Notes under the pieces: generated by a model
What the model saw: the letters and a program-made list of their open reading frames with translations, nothing else
The model's database searches: none
Told to the model about the DNA's origin: nothing
Made by a program: the position numbers and the translations under genes
Shown: piece by piece, positions 1-8,739 of the stretch
Position numbering within the stretch: the first letter of the stretch is position 1
Layout of the letters: every line of letters starts with the position of its first letter
Assembly (NCBI GenBank): GCA_041396985.1
Contig: JAWKXO010000005.1
Location: 186,001-250,000, forward strand
Direction of reading: 5' to 3'
Source of the DNA: Emcibacteraceae bacterium
Lineage (GTDB): Bacteria > Pseudomonadota > Alphaproteobacteria > Sphingomonadales > Emcibacteraceae
Length of the DNA stretch: 64,000 nt

Positions 1-264
1 ACTCATGCCACCCTGGATCACTTCAATTTTTATTCTGTTCTGCTGCTGGTTATCCATACGGACAACACGGTAAAAGGCGCCGCCGTCAAAATAGCCGCCA
101 TCAATATAGCGAAGAAAATTGGCCACCGTGATCGGCGCCTTATCGGCATAAAGCTCGATATGGATGTCGCCCATTGTTGTCTCAAGCTTTACATTGACAT
201 TTTCCGCATGAGCCGATGATGAAAACATGGCAAATATGGAAAGCATTAAAAATTTTCTAAGCAT
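1..264 (-). CDS. Peptidyl-prolyl cis-trans isomerase, cyclophilin type (C-terminus beyond window)
   Basis: Read from an ATG at 264 on the minus strand, the protein begins with a short hydrophobic leader ending SSSAHA, then continues ENVNVKLETTMGDIHIELY, ADKAPITVANFLRYI and GGAFYRVVR. These match the N-terminal half of the cyclophilin fold, which isomerises X-Pro bonds. The leader places it in the periplasm, where it would help fold envelope proteins. The gene runs off the left edge, so the catalytic C-terminal half is not visible. It starts 10 bases downstream of the MFS transporter stop and may be cotranscribed with it. Family assignment is firm; symbol left blank because ppiA/ppiB-type membership is not clear. 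Confidence 0.88.
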   Translation of the reverse strand, partial: MLRKFLMLSIFAMFSSSAHAENVNVKLETTMGDIHIELYADKAPITVANFLRYIDGGYFDGGAFYRVVRMDNQQQNRIKIEVIQGGMS

Positions 265-274
265 CGTTGACCCC

Positions 275-1510
275 TTAATTCTGGTCAAAAATAATGACCT
301 CTTCGCGTTTTTTCGGCTTGCGGTTGCCAATTTTCGTATACCAGATAATTACAAAAATGAGCAGCACCAGTATCGAAATGACGATATTATTCATATTCTG
401 CCAGCCGATTTTATCAAGCATGAAGCCTGATGTCAGTGTCGCCAGCCCGGCCAGGGTAAAGACCACCAAATCATTCAATCCCTGAACATAGGCTTTTTCA
501 TTTTCGTCGTAAGCATGCTCAAGAAGCGTTGTCCCGGCGGTAAACATGAAATTCCAGCCGACACCGATCAATATAAGCGCACTGTAAAAATTATAAAGCT
601 CAACCCCCGCCTTGGCAACCAGCGTTGATATCAGGATCGCCACCATCCCGACCAGGATGATGCGGATTGACCCAAAGCGGGCAATCAGGGTTCCGGTAAT
701 GATCGCCGGGGCAAACATCGACATTGAATGAAACTGGATGACCCCCGCCGCATCGGAAATCTGATAACCGCAGACCACAACCACTTCAAGCGGCGTCGCC
801 GTCATAATGAAAGACATGGAAAGATAGGCACACGCCGCACAAAGCGACGCACAGATAAAAGCGGGACGTTTAAGAACATCCATAACTTTCGGGTTTGCCA
901 CGGGCACAAATCCTTCCGGTCTAGGTTTCCTTGGCGGCAGTTTAATTAAATAAATAAGTGCATGGGCCACCAGGCTCAGCGCAATCACCAGACAATAGGT
1001 GCCCGCATACTGAACCGGTTCGAAATAAAGGCTTTCAAATGTCCGTGCCAGCGTCGGCGCACAAAGCCCGGCCAGAACCCCGCCCAGAATAACGTATGAT
1101 ACCGCCTGTTTATGATAATGTGATGGCGCCACTTCCATCGCGGCAAAGCGGTAATAATTGGCAAATGACTGATAAATGCCATGCAGGAAAGTGGCAAAAC
1201 AAAGCAGGTAATAATTATTGGTATAAATGGAAATGACAGCACATAATCCGCCAAGACCGCCAAAAAAAGCCCCGGTATAAAAACCGGTTTTGCGGCCAAA
1301 CCGTTTCATAAAAAGTGAAGCCGGAAACGCGAATGACGCCGTCGCCAGAAACGCCGTGGCCGACGGTATGGTCGCAAGGGCCGTATCCCCGGTCATCATT
1401 TTACCCAGCAGCGATGAATAGGTAATCACCGTAATCACCGATGACAGCAAAATAAACTGCGCCATCGAAAGCAGGAATAAATTGCGTTTTACATTTTCCA
1501 TCACATTCAC
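275..1510 (-). CDS. Major facilitator superfamily transporter
   Basis: A 411-residue protein with about twelve hydrophobic segments and a central loop rich in proline and basic residues near residues 190-205 (LPPRKPRPEG), the usual MFS arrangement of two six-helix halves. The loop between helices 2 and 3 contains MKRFGRKTGFYTG, a match to the MFS signature G-x-x-x-D-R-x-G-R-K/R in shortened form. Substrate cannot be told. The C-terminus is cytoplasmic and basic (GNRKPKKREE). It lies 1 base from the MBL hydrolase stop region upstream, so it probably belongs to the tail of the metG operon. Inner membrane. Confidence 0.85.
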   Translation of the reverse strand: MNVMENVKRNLFLLSMAQFILLSSVITVITYSSLLGKMMTGDTALATIPSATAFLATASFAFPASLFMKRFGRKTGFYTGAFFGGLGGLCAVISIYTNNYYLLCFATFLHGIYQSFANYYRFAAMEVAPSHYHKQAVSYVILGGVLAGLCAPTLARTFESLYFEPVQYAGTYCLVIALSLVAHALIYLIKLPPRKPRPEGFVPVANPKVMDVLKRPAFICASLCAACAYLSMSFIMTATPLEVVVVCGYQISDAAGVIQFHSMSMFAPAIITGTLIARFGSIRIILVGMVAILISTLVAKAGVELYNFYSALILIGVGWNFMFTAGTTLLEHAYDENEKAYVQGLNDLVVFTLAGLATLTSGFMLDKIGWQNMNNIVISILVLLIFVIIWYTKIGNRKPKKREEVIIFDQN

Positions 1511-1511
1511 T

Positions 1512-2279
1512 CTATATATTTAAAACCAACCCGTCATAGGCGGGTTCGACCCCCTTTGGCAACTTATTTTTCAAAGTTTCATAATCCAGTTCCGCGGTCA
1601 TATGGGTCAGCACTGCATGTTTGGGTTTAAATTCCTCAATATAACCCAGTGTCTGCTCAAGATGGCAATGGGTCGGGTGTGGTTCTTCGCGCAGGCAGTC
1701 AACGATCCATAAATCAAGACCGTATAAATGCTGGTAACTTTCTTTCGGGATATCGTTAAAATCGGTGCAGTAACACATTCTGCCAAAACGATAGCCATAT
1801 GAATATATCGCCCCGTGGACCAATTCCATCGGCTGAATATCAAACCCGCCAATCCGGAACGGATCAAGGTCAATTTCATGGGCTTCACAGATCGCATCAT
1901 AATTTTTACGACCCTTAAAAATATAACCGAACCGTTCCTGCAAAATTCTTAGCGTGTGTTTGTTGGAATAAATCGGCACTTTTTTCTTCATATTCTGGGA
2001 AAAGGCCCGAAGGTCATCAATGCCATGGGTATGATCGGCATGATCATGGGTATAAAGAACCGCATCAAGGGTCGTGATCCCTGCGCTTAACGCCTGTTCC
2101 CGAAAATCGGGGCCGGTATCAACAATAATCCTCGTATCCCCCTCTTCCACCATGATGGACACACGTCGCCGTCTGTTTTTCGGGTTATTCGGGTCACACA
2201 GTCCCCAGCCGTTATTCAGTTTTCCGCCAATTCTAGGCACGCCCTGTGATGTTCCGCTGCCGAGAATGGTGATTTTCAT
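1512..2279 (-). CDS. MBL-fold metallo-hydrolase, PhnP-like
   Basis: 255 residues. The metal-binding motif THDHADHTHG gives H78, H80, D82 and H83, the classical HxHxDH of metallo-beta-lactamase-fold hydrolases. The N-terminus (MKITILGSGTSQGVPRIGG) and the GTSQG loop are typical of the PhnP/RNase Z-like branch, which acts on cyclic phosphodiesters. Its start overlaps the tatD stop by four bases (ATGA), so the two are translationally coupled. The order metG-tatD-this gene is conserved across many alphaproteobacteria, and the protein is usually annotated only as an MBL hydrolase. Cytoplasmic. The exact substrate is unknown. Confidence 0.9.
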   Translation of the reverse strand: MKITILGSGTSQGVPRIGGKLNNGWGLCDPNNPKNRRRRVSIMVEEGDTRIIVDTGPDFREQALSAGITTLDAVLYTHDHADHTHGIDDLRAFSQNMKKKVPIYSNKHTLRILQERFGYIFKGRKNYDAICEAHEIDLDPFRIGGFDIQPMELVHGAIYSYGYRFGRMCYCTDFNDIPKESYQHLYGLDLWIVDCLREEPHPTHCHLEQTLGYIEEFKPKHAVLTHMTAELDYETLKNKLPKGVEPAYDGLVLNI

Positions 2280-3070
2280 GAATTTTCCGGTCTTTTTGTT
2301 TTTGAAAATAATGTGAAGAAATTATCCGTGGTGGCGCGGGCCAGTTCCTCAAAACCGACATCAAAATGCTTACTCAAAAATTCTGCCGTATATTTGACAA
2401 AACTTGGCTCATTCGGTTTTCCCCGCATCGGCACCGGGGCAAGAAACGGCGCATCCGTTTCAATCAGAAGCCGGGACAACGGGATTATTTTGACCGCTTC
2501 CTGTAATTCCCGCGCACTTTTAAAAGTGACAATCCCCGAAAGCGAAATATAGCATCCGATATCAAGGCTGCGTCTGGCAAATTCTTCTGACGCGGTGAAG
2601 CAGTGAATAACCGCCGGATACTCTCCCTTTTTCATTTCCGCTTCCATAATTTCGGCGCAGTCATCATCCGCATCCCGCGCATGAACAATCAGCGGCAGAC
2701 CGGTTTCCCGGCTGGCTTCAATATGGGCGATGAAATTTTCTTTCTGCTTGTCGCGCGGCGAATGTTCATAAAAATAATCAAGCCCGGTTTCACCGATCCC
2801 GACCACCTTTTCATGCTTTGCCATTTCTATCAGCTGTTCGGGTTTAATCCCCCATTCATCCTCCGCATCATGGGGGTGGCTGCCGACTGTGGCCCAGATA
2901 TGATCATGGGCTTTTGCAATATTAAGCACGTCATCATATTCGGAAAGCCGCGCGTTAATCGCCAGCATGGTGCCGACCCCGGCCTCCGCCGCGCGCTTAA
3001 GAACCCCGTCCATATCATCGGCAAGGCTGCCATAATTAAGATGACAATGACTGTCGACAATAAACGTCAT
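2276..3070 (-). CDS. tatD: TatD family metal-dependent deoxyribonuclease
   Basis: 264 residues of the TatD/YcfH family, a TIM-barrel metal-dependent 3'-5' DNase and D-tyrosyl-type hydrolase group. Metal ligands are visible: SHCHL gives H8 and H10, GETGLDY supplies the bridging glutamate, HARDADDD and VIHCFT supply further histidines, and ETDAPFLAP the late aspartate. Length is normal. It overlaps metG upstream and the MBL gene downstream by four bases on each side, making a tight metG-tatD-MBL operon. The ycfH (metG-linked) paralog is the closest named relative. Cytoplasmic. Confidence 0.93.
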   Translation of the reverse strand: MTFIVDSHCHLNYGSLADDMDGVLKRAAEAGVGTMLAINARLSEYDDVLNIAKAHDHIWATVGSHPHDAEDEWGIKPEQLIEMAKHEKVVGIGETGLDYFYEHSPRDKQKENFIAHIEASRETGLPLIVHARDADDDCAEIMEAEMKKGEYPAVIHCFTASEEFARRSLDIGCYISLSGIVTFKSARELQEAVKIIPLSRLLIETDAPFLAPVPMRGKPNEPSFVKYTAEFLSKHFDVGFEELARATTDNFFTLFSKTKRPENS

Positions 3071-4611
3071 TCGTCAACAAACCTCGGAAACACTCCTTCG
3101 GGTTTTTCCATTGTCCAGCCGCTTTTAAGCCGCTCCCCACCGCCAAGCTGGTCAAATCCACGTTCATCAGCAGCAATTTTCAGGATATCCAATAATTTTT
3201 CGGCACTGTCCGGCATAATCGGCTGAATGAGAATGCCGACCTGGCGGATAATTTCGGCGGTCACATAAAGCACCGTTGCCATACGGGCTGGGTCCGTTTT
3301 CTTCAAGGCCCATGGCTCCTGCAGCGCAAAATATCCATTGGCATCGGAAACCACTTTCCAGATCACCTCAAGCGATTTATTGACCGCCTGAACATCAATA
3401 TGCGCTCTTACCTCATCAAGCATTTTATCCGCAGCAGCAAGGATCGCTTTGTCCGCATCGCTATAAACACCCGGCGACGGCATAACACCATCACAATTTT
3501 TAAAAATCATGCTTAAACTGCGCTGCGCCAGATTACCAAGATCATTGGCCAAATCACTGTTGATCCGGTTGATCATCGCCTGACGGCTGAAATCCCCGTC
3601 ATTGCCAAACGGTACTTCCCGCATCAGGAAGTAGCGGACCTGATCCAGTCCGAATTCCTCAACAATCTGGAACGGGTCAATCACATTGCCGAGCGATTTT
3701 GAAATTTTTTGACCCTCATTGGTCCACCAGCCATGGGCAAAGACCCGTTTTGCCGGTTCAATACCCGCCCCCATCAGGAAGGCCGGCCAGTAAACCGCAT
3801 GGAAGCGCAAAATATCCTTCCCCACCATATGAATATCGGCGGGCCAGAATGTTTTGAATTTTTCATTGTCCACATCCGGGTACCCGGCAGCGGTCATGTA
3901 ATTGGTCAGCGCATCAATCCACACATACATAATATGTTTGTCATTGCCCGGTACCGGCACACCCCAGTTAAAACTGGTGCGCGACACCGACAGATCACGA
4001 AGCCCGCCACTGACGAAACTTTTAACCTCATTTTTTCGACTGTTCGGCAGCACGGTTGGCGGCAGGCTTTCATAAAAATCAAGCAGCTTTTCTTCAAACG
4101 CGCTCAAGCGGAAAAAATAGCTTTCCTCCTCGACCCATTCAATGGGCGCGCCTGTCGGGGCCAGCTTTTCACCGTTTTTCCCGTCAATCAGTTCATTTTC
4201 AGCAAAAAACGCCTCATCCCTGACCGAATACCAACCCGCATATTTATCAAGGTAAATATGCCCGTTTTCCTCCAGCTTTTTCCATAGCGCCTGACAGGCG
4301 CGTTTGTGGCGTTCCTCGGTTGTGCGGATAAAATCATCATTTGAATAATTCATAAATTCGGCAAGTTCACGAAAACGCTGCGACACCGTATCACAAAATT
4401 CGAGTGGTGACTTCCCGGCTGCCGCCGCCGACTTTTCAACCTTTTGCCCGTGTTCATCCGTACCCGTCAGGAACATGACATTATAACCATCGAGCCGCTT
4501 GAAGCGCGCAATGACATCACATGCCAGCGTCGTATAGGCATGACCAATATGTGGAATATCATTCACATAATAAATCGGTGTGGTTATATAAAAGGATGGC
4601 TTACCTGACAT
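3067..4611 (-). CDS. metG: Methionyl-tRNA synthetase
   Basis: 514 residues. The class I signature HIGH is at residues 21-24 in PHIGHAYTTL, and the KMSKS loop appears as KISKS near residue 300 (GQKISKSLGNVIDP). It charges tRNA-Met in the cytoplasm. It lacks the extra C-terminal tRNA-binding (Trbp111-like) domain of the long form, so it is the short alphaproteobacterial type. The four-cysteine zinc knuckle of the E. coli type is not visible between the two halves of the active site, consistent with the zinc-free subgroup. First gene of the metG-tatD-MBL operon, 23 bases after holB. Confidence 0.96.
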   Translation of the reverse strand: MSGKPSFYITTPIYYVNDIPHIGHAYTTLACDVIARFKRLDGYNVMFLTGTDEHGQKVEKSAAAAGKSPLEFCDTVSQRFRELAEFMNYSNDDFIRTTEERHKRACQALWKKLEENGHIYLDKYAGWYSVRDEAFFAENELIDGKNGEKLAPTGAPIEWVEEESYFFRLSAFEEKLLDFYESLPPTVLPNSRKNEVKSFVSGGLRDLSVSRTSFNWGVPVPGNDKHIMYVWIDALTNYMTAAGYPDVDNEKFKTFWPADIHMVGKDILRFHAVYWPAFLMGAGIEPAKRVFAHGWWTNEGQKISKSLGNVIDPFQIVEEFGLDQVRYFLMREVPFGNDGDFSRQAMINRINSDLANDLGNLAQRSLSMIFKNCDGVMPSPGVYSDADKAILAAADKMLDEVRAHIDVQAVNKSLEVIWKVVSDANGYFALQEPWALKKTDPARMATVLYVTAEIIRQVGILIQPIMPDSAEKLLDILKIAADERGFDQLGGGERLKSGWTMEKPEGVFPRFVDE

Positions 4612-4634
4612 TTACAAATTTCTTTCTTAACAGT

Positions 4635-5759
4635 CTAATTTAAGCGAAGCGCCGCACTGATCATATTCAGTATATCAAGAACCGTCTGCTTCGGGTCCAT
4701 ATTAAGCGCGTCTGTCGCCTTCATTTTTTCGGCTATCTTTTCCCACAGCTCCGCCCATTGATCAAGCGGAATTATTTGCCCCAGTTTTTCCATCAGCTCA
4801 AATTCATTTTCAAGCGCCGGTTTAATATTATGGGTATGGCTGGTTCCCTGATAACTGACATGGCGGATCATGCGGCTGATAAAGCGGCTCAAGAGTTCGT
4901 AAAAAAGCTGGAACATATCCCCCGATTTCCGCGATGTAATCTCATCGGCAAATGCATGCATCAGCGGCACATTAATATCCGGCATAGATGATAAAAGACT
5001 GAGCAGATCACCATAAAGTTTAAGCCCGTCATGATTGATCAGCGATATCGCCTTGCCCGGGCTGCCATTGGTCAGGGCGACATAGCCGTCAATGATATGC
5101 TCATCCATAGCAGGGAATTTATTTTGCAGTATTTCCTTCACCGTTTCCGATTTTAACGGTTTAAGCGGCAACATCCGGCAACGCGATTTGATCGTCGGCA
5201 GCAACCGCCCCGGCGCATGGGCCAATATAATCAGGATGGAATTTGATGGCGGTTCCTCCAGTATTTTCAAAATGGCGTTGGCGGCATTTCGGTTCATTTC
5301 ATCTGCTGTATCGACAATCGCCACCCGCCAGCCGCCGGCCGTGGATGTTTTATGAAAAAAATCATTAATCCGCCGCACATCATCCACCAGGATATTGTTA
5401 CGCAGTTTACCCGTTTTCGGGTCTTCCGTCCGCTCAATAACCAGCAGGTCGGCATGGCTACCGGCACTGATCAGGCTATTCTCCCGGCTTTCAAGATTGG
5501 TATTAAGGGACGACAACGCCACTTTTTCCAGCACATCACCGAACAGGCCCGGACCTTCATCCTCTTTGGGTGGATTATTCAGTAAAAACCGCGCCATTTT
5601 ATAGGCCAGTGTCGCCTTACCGATCCCCTTGGGGCCGGTGATCATCCAGGCATGGTGAATTTTCCCGGCATTAAAGGCATCCAGAAAGAGCCCTTCTGCC
5701 CCCTCATGACCGTTAAGATCAAGGGTTTTTCGCGGTAAAAAAATCTCTGCTTCTTCCAT
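4635..5759 (-). CDS. holB: DNA polymerase III subunit delta prime
   Basis: 374 residues. An AAA+ core with a P-loop at residues 42-50 (GPKGIGKAT), the acidic DEMNRNAANAILKILEEPP region of the clamp-loader family, and the SRC sensor motif in KSRCRMLPL. It is a rigid stator of the clamp loader that opens the beta clamp for DNA. The zinc-binding cysteines of E. coli delta prime are not visible, as in many alphaproteobacteria. It precedes metG by 23 bases. The expected upstream neighbour in alphaproteobacteria, tmk, is absent; an AT-rich membrane protein gene sits there instead. Start ATG at 5759 has no strong ribosome-binding site. Confidence 0.93.
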   Translation of the reverse strand: MEEAEIFLPRKTLDLNGHEGAEGLFLDAFNAGKIHHAWMITGPKGIGKATLAYKMARFLLNNPPKEDEGPGLFGDVLEKVALSSLNTNLESRENSLISAGSHADLLVIERTEDPKTGKLRNNILVDDVRRINDFFHKTSTAGGWRVAIVDTADEMNRNAANAILKILEEPPSNSILIILAHAPGRLLPTIKSRCRMLPLKPLKSETVKEILQNKFPAMDEHIIDGYVALTNGSPGKAISLINHDGLKLYGDLLSLLSSMPDINVPLMHAFADEITSRKSGDMFQLFYELLSRFISRMIRHVSYQGTSHTHNIKPALENEFELMEKLGQIIPLDQWAELWEKIAEKMKATDALNMDPKQTVLDILNMISAALRLN

Positions 5760-5964
5760 GGTGCCGTCTGTTCATCACTTCCTTATTGCTTAGTCTTCTA
5801 TGTAACATTAATTGGAAATGGATGGCTATCGGTAATTTGGGAAAATTATATAATCCAGCCTTCACTTGACAGCCAGTCCGCATAATTAGTTTATTTTTCC
5901 TATATTTGAATTTTTCTTCAAGAATTTTGAAGGTTAAAGTTAGCAAGTGATTTAAGATGATATA

Positions 5965-6636
5965 CTATTTTCTATCAAGCACAGTAAAATCATAAATGGC
6001 AAGTACTGATAGTGAAATGATGAATAAAAATGTTCCGATTAAATATTGCTTATCAATTATTGAGAGAAATCCAACAATTCCATGTGAAATAAAAACTAAC
6101 TTTGCAATTACATTTACAAGCGTTTTGTAAATTTGGTTAGTTGGTCTCCAATAAAGTAAGATAGACACCAATGTTCCTGTGAAAATAATCCAAATAATTA
6201 TGGTTGGAATAAAATATTCCCCATCATTCACTACATTAATAATATCATATATTAAGCTTAATAGGATAATCACACCGCTAATCGTAACAATTGCTTCACC
6301 AAATAATTTTATATAAAACCACACATTAAAAGTATTATCTGTAGAATTTTGTGTGTGCTTAATATCAAACTTTTTGTCAAATCTGTCACTGATAAAGCTT
6401 TTGCCACACACTCGGCACCACATTGGCACATAGCTACTGTATCCCTTAGGATTATAGGATGAAGTGGAATTACACCTTTCACACTTTCTTGAACTTAAAT
6501 ACAAACCTCCTCCCATCCAATAAATGAATACCAGTGGAACTCCATAAAGGCCAAACAAGGAAAGAACTAACAAAAAAAAGGGAAATACTAATAAAATATG
6601 CAAGAAACTAATAATAAAATTAGGTTTTTTAAGCAT
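5965..6636 (-). CDS. AT-rich hypothetical membrane protein with a zinc-ribbon loop
   Basis: 223 residues, with an N-terminal pair of hydrophobic helices (about 8-45), a soluble loop carrying two CxxC-type pairs (CERC and CRVC, a zinc-ribbon pattern at about residues 53-80), then four further hydrophobic helices. A ribosome-binding site (GGGGGA) stands just before the ATG at 6636. The base composition is much richer in AT than metG/holB on one side and rlmE on the other, and it interrupts what is normally the tmk-holB junction, which suggests acquisition. I do not recognise the family; function unknown. Confidence 0.7.
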   Translation of the reverse strand: MLKKPNFIISFLHILLVFPFFLLVLSLFGLYGVPLVFIYWMGGGLYLSSRKCERCNSTSSYNPKGYSSYVPMWCRVCGKSFISDRFDKKFDIKHTQNSTDNTFNVWFYIKLFGEAIVTISGVIILLSLIYDIINVVNDGEYFIPTIIIWIIFTGTLVSILLYWRPTNQIYKTLVNVIAKLVFISHGIVGFLSIIDKQYLIGTFLFIISLSVLAIYDFTVLDRK

Positions 6637-6672
6637 TTATTCCCCCTTCAAATTTCTATAATTTGCAATAGG

Positions 6673-7386
6673 TTACCCAAGAAACCCCTGTGCCACCAGG
6701 TATGTTTCCTTGCTTTCGGAGCGGCTGGCCGGTGGTTTATAATGGCGGACGGATTTAAAACGTTTCTTGACATCCTCAAGCAGCTTATTGTCAGTTCCTC
6801 CGGCAAAAACCTTGGCGACGAAGGTACCGTTTTTCACCAATACCTTGGTGGCAAAATCAAAGGCCAGCTCGACAAGGCCGATGGTCCTTAAATAATCGGT
6901 ATTCTGATGCCCGGTTGTGGCGGCCGCCATATCGCTCATCACCAGATCGACAGGGCCGTCAATAAGATCGAGCAGAGCTTTTTCCGCTTCATCGGTGGTA
7001 AAATCCATTTGCAGCATAATGGCCCCCGGCACTGGCGCCACTTCGAGCAGGTCAATGCCGATAATCCGCACATCACCCGCGCACTGCTTTGCCGCAACCT
7101 GCGCCCATCCGCCCGGTGCCGCGCCAAGGTCAACAACCGATTTAACCCCGTGCAGGAAATTAAATTTTTCATCAAGCTCCAGCAGTTTATAAGCGGCCCG
7201 GCTGCGGTACCCGTCACGCTTTGCCGCCGCCACATAGGGATCATTAAGCTGGCGCTGAAGCCAGCGTGTTGACGATGATTTGCGGTAACGCGCCGTCTTA
7301 ACCCGTGTTTTTTCGCCGCGAACAATACCGCGCGGGTCAAGCTTTCTTTCCTTACCGCTTTTGCTGAGTTTGGGTTTTTTAATCAT
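6673..7386 (-). CDS. rlmE: 23S rRNA (uridine-2552 2'-O)-methyltransferase
   Basis: 238 residues from the chosen ATG at 7386, which has a good upstream GGGGACA; a farther ATG at 7404 is possible. The SAM-binding motif VVDLGAAPGGWAQVA and the catalytic K-D-K-E set (RAAYKLLEL, MSDMAA, FVAKVF, SESKETY) identify FtsJ/RrmJ. It methylates the ribose of U2552 in the ribosomal A loop late in 50S assembly. The basic N-terminal extension (KLSKSGKERK...RVKTARYRKSSSTRW) is longer than in E. coli and is usual in alphaproteobacteria. Its start overlaps the end of the Ppx/GppA gene by eight bases, a common alphaproteobacterial pairing. Confidence 0.95.
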   Translation of the reverse strand: MIKKPKLSKSGKERKLDPRGIVRGEKTRVKTARYRKSSSTRWLQRQLNDPYVAAAKRDGYRSRAAYKLLELDEKFNFLHGVKSVVDLGAAPGGWAQVAAKQCAGDVRIIGIDLLEVAPVPGAIMLQMDFTTDEAEKALLDLIDGPVDLVMSDMAAATTGHQNTDYLRTIGLVELAFDFATKVLVKNGTFVAKVFAGGTDNKLLEDVKKRFKSVRHYKPPASRSESKETYLVAQGFLG

Positions 7387-8545
7387 TTGTCCCCTGCTCT
7401 GCATTTACTGCTTTTTTCTTTTTCCGTTTCAGGAAATATCTTTTGCGGGACCGCTTTCTACGGGTAGCCCGGTTTTTCTGGCGCTGCTCATCCATCAGAT
7501 GATGAAGCATCCCTTCACGGATACCCCGGTCGGCCACCCGCACATCATCAATCGGCCACACGTCAATGATTGCATCCAGAATGGCGCAGCCCGCCACCAC
7601 CAGTTCGGCCCGGTCATTACCGATATTGTTAAGCGCCAGCCGCTCTGCATAATCAAGTTTTGCAAGATCCTGACATAGATTGACCAGATCAGCCGCCTTC
7701 ATCCAGGCACCGTCCACTTCATTGCGGTCATAAATCGCCTGATTAAGATGCATGCTTGTCAGTGTCGTCACCGTGCCTGATGTGCCCATCAGCTGTACCC
7801 GGCTTTCAGCAATAGAGACGGCAATATTATGTTTTTGCTCAAACGGGACAAGATGGTCCTTAACCCGTTCCTTCATTTCCTCGTAGTGGGCGATGGGCAG
7901 CGCTTCCCGTGTGCCATATTCCTCGGACAGGTTGACGACCCCAAGCGGAATTGAAATCCAGTCAATAATTTCGGGAATGCGTTTTTTACAGAAATTGATC
8001 CAGATAATTTCCGTGCTGCCGCCACCAATATCAAAAATGATGCCGCTGTTATATTTGGTGTCCAGCAGCTCCTTACAACCCATCACCGCCAGCCGCGCTT
8101 CCTCCTGCGGGTTGATGATATCAAGGCTGATTTTTACCTGATCTTCAATGGTTTTGACAAATTCGGCACCATTTTCCGCCTCCCGACAGGCCTGCGTCGC
8201 CACATTCCACATGCGGGTCACGCCGCGGCGGCGCATTTTCTCCATACAGATTTTTAAGGCTGACACGGTCCGCTCCGTTGCCTCCACCGATATTTTTTTC
8301 TGTTCCTTTAATCCTTCGCCAAGACGGACAATTCGGGAAAAACTGTCAATAACCTTAAAACCGTTCGCGTTCGGCACCGCCACCAAAAGCCGGCAGTTAT
8401 TGGTGCCAAGATCAACGACACCGTACACATGGCTTTTGCCCGGTTCACTGTTTCGACGGTTTTTGGTTGATGGCCGGTTCTGCTTCTCCCCCTGCGCAGC
8501 CCGCCTTTCTTCAGCGGAACCATTGTCATTATTATTATTTTTCAT
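7379..8545 (-). CDS. Ppx/GppA family phosphatase
   Basis: 388 residues of the actin-like ASKHA fold. Phosphate-loop motifs are VVDLGTNNCRLLVA near residue 42 and IIFDIGGGSTEI near residue 170. The family hydrolyses inorganic polyphosphate or converts pppGpp to ppGpp; which of the two cannot be told. It lacks the C-terminal HD domain of E. coli Ppx, as do most alphaproteobacterial members placed before rlmE. The N-terminal 35 residues are low-complexity and hydrophilic and the C-terminus is strongly basic (RRKRSRKRYFLKRKKKK), perhaps for binding polyanions. Cytoplasmic. Confidence 0.9.
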   Translation of the reverse strand: MKNNNNDNGSAEERRAAQGEKQNRPSTKNRRNSEPGKSHVYGVVDLGTNNCRLLVAVPNANGFKVIDSFSRIVRLGEGLKEQKKISVEATERTVSALKICMEKMRRRGVTRMWNVATQACREAENGAEFVKTIEDQVKISLDIINPQEEARLAVMGCKELLDTKYNSGIIFDIGGGSTEIIWINFCKKRIPEIIDWISIPLGVVNLSEEYGTREALPIAHYEEMKERVKDHLVPFEQKHNIAVSIAESRVQLMGTSGTVTTLTSMHLNQAIYDRNEVDGAWMKAADLVNLCQDLAKLDYAERLALNNIGNDRAELVVAGCAILDAIIDVWPIDDVRVADRGIREGMLHHLMDEQRQKNRATRRKRSRKRYFLKRKKKKAVNAEQGTND

Positions 8546-8661
8546 TCTGAATTGGGCCTGATCGTCAATTAATTCTCAAATATCCTACCTATATAGTACC
8601 GTGTGGCAAGGCTTCATAGAAAAAATTGAGTCAATTTTACAATTCTGCCTTTAACGTCATG

Positions 8662-8687
8662 TTGACAGCGTCACCTTTATCGTGCAC
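8662..8687 (+). promoter_or_regulatory. Shared upstream motif (copy 1) of the Tat-PLP genes
   Basis: The 11 bases TTGACAGCGTC at 8662-8672 recur exactly upstream of the next paralog (10218-10228), and each is followed by a GTGCAC/TGCAC element (here 8682-8687). TTGACA is a perfect -35 hexamer, but no convincing -10 follows at 17 bases, so this may be a promoter half or an operator shared by the pair, or simply a remnant of the duplication. Confidence 0.4.
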
Positions 8688-8739
8688 CTTCAACTTCATA
8701 AGTAATTTCTGATAAATAGAGTAAGGGAGAAAGTTTCAA

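Noticed and set aside
5719..5946. Minus-strand open frame over the holB start
   Set aside because: Overlaps holB in another frame and has no ribosome-binding site or coding character; AT-rich leader only.
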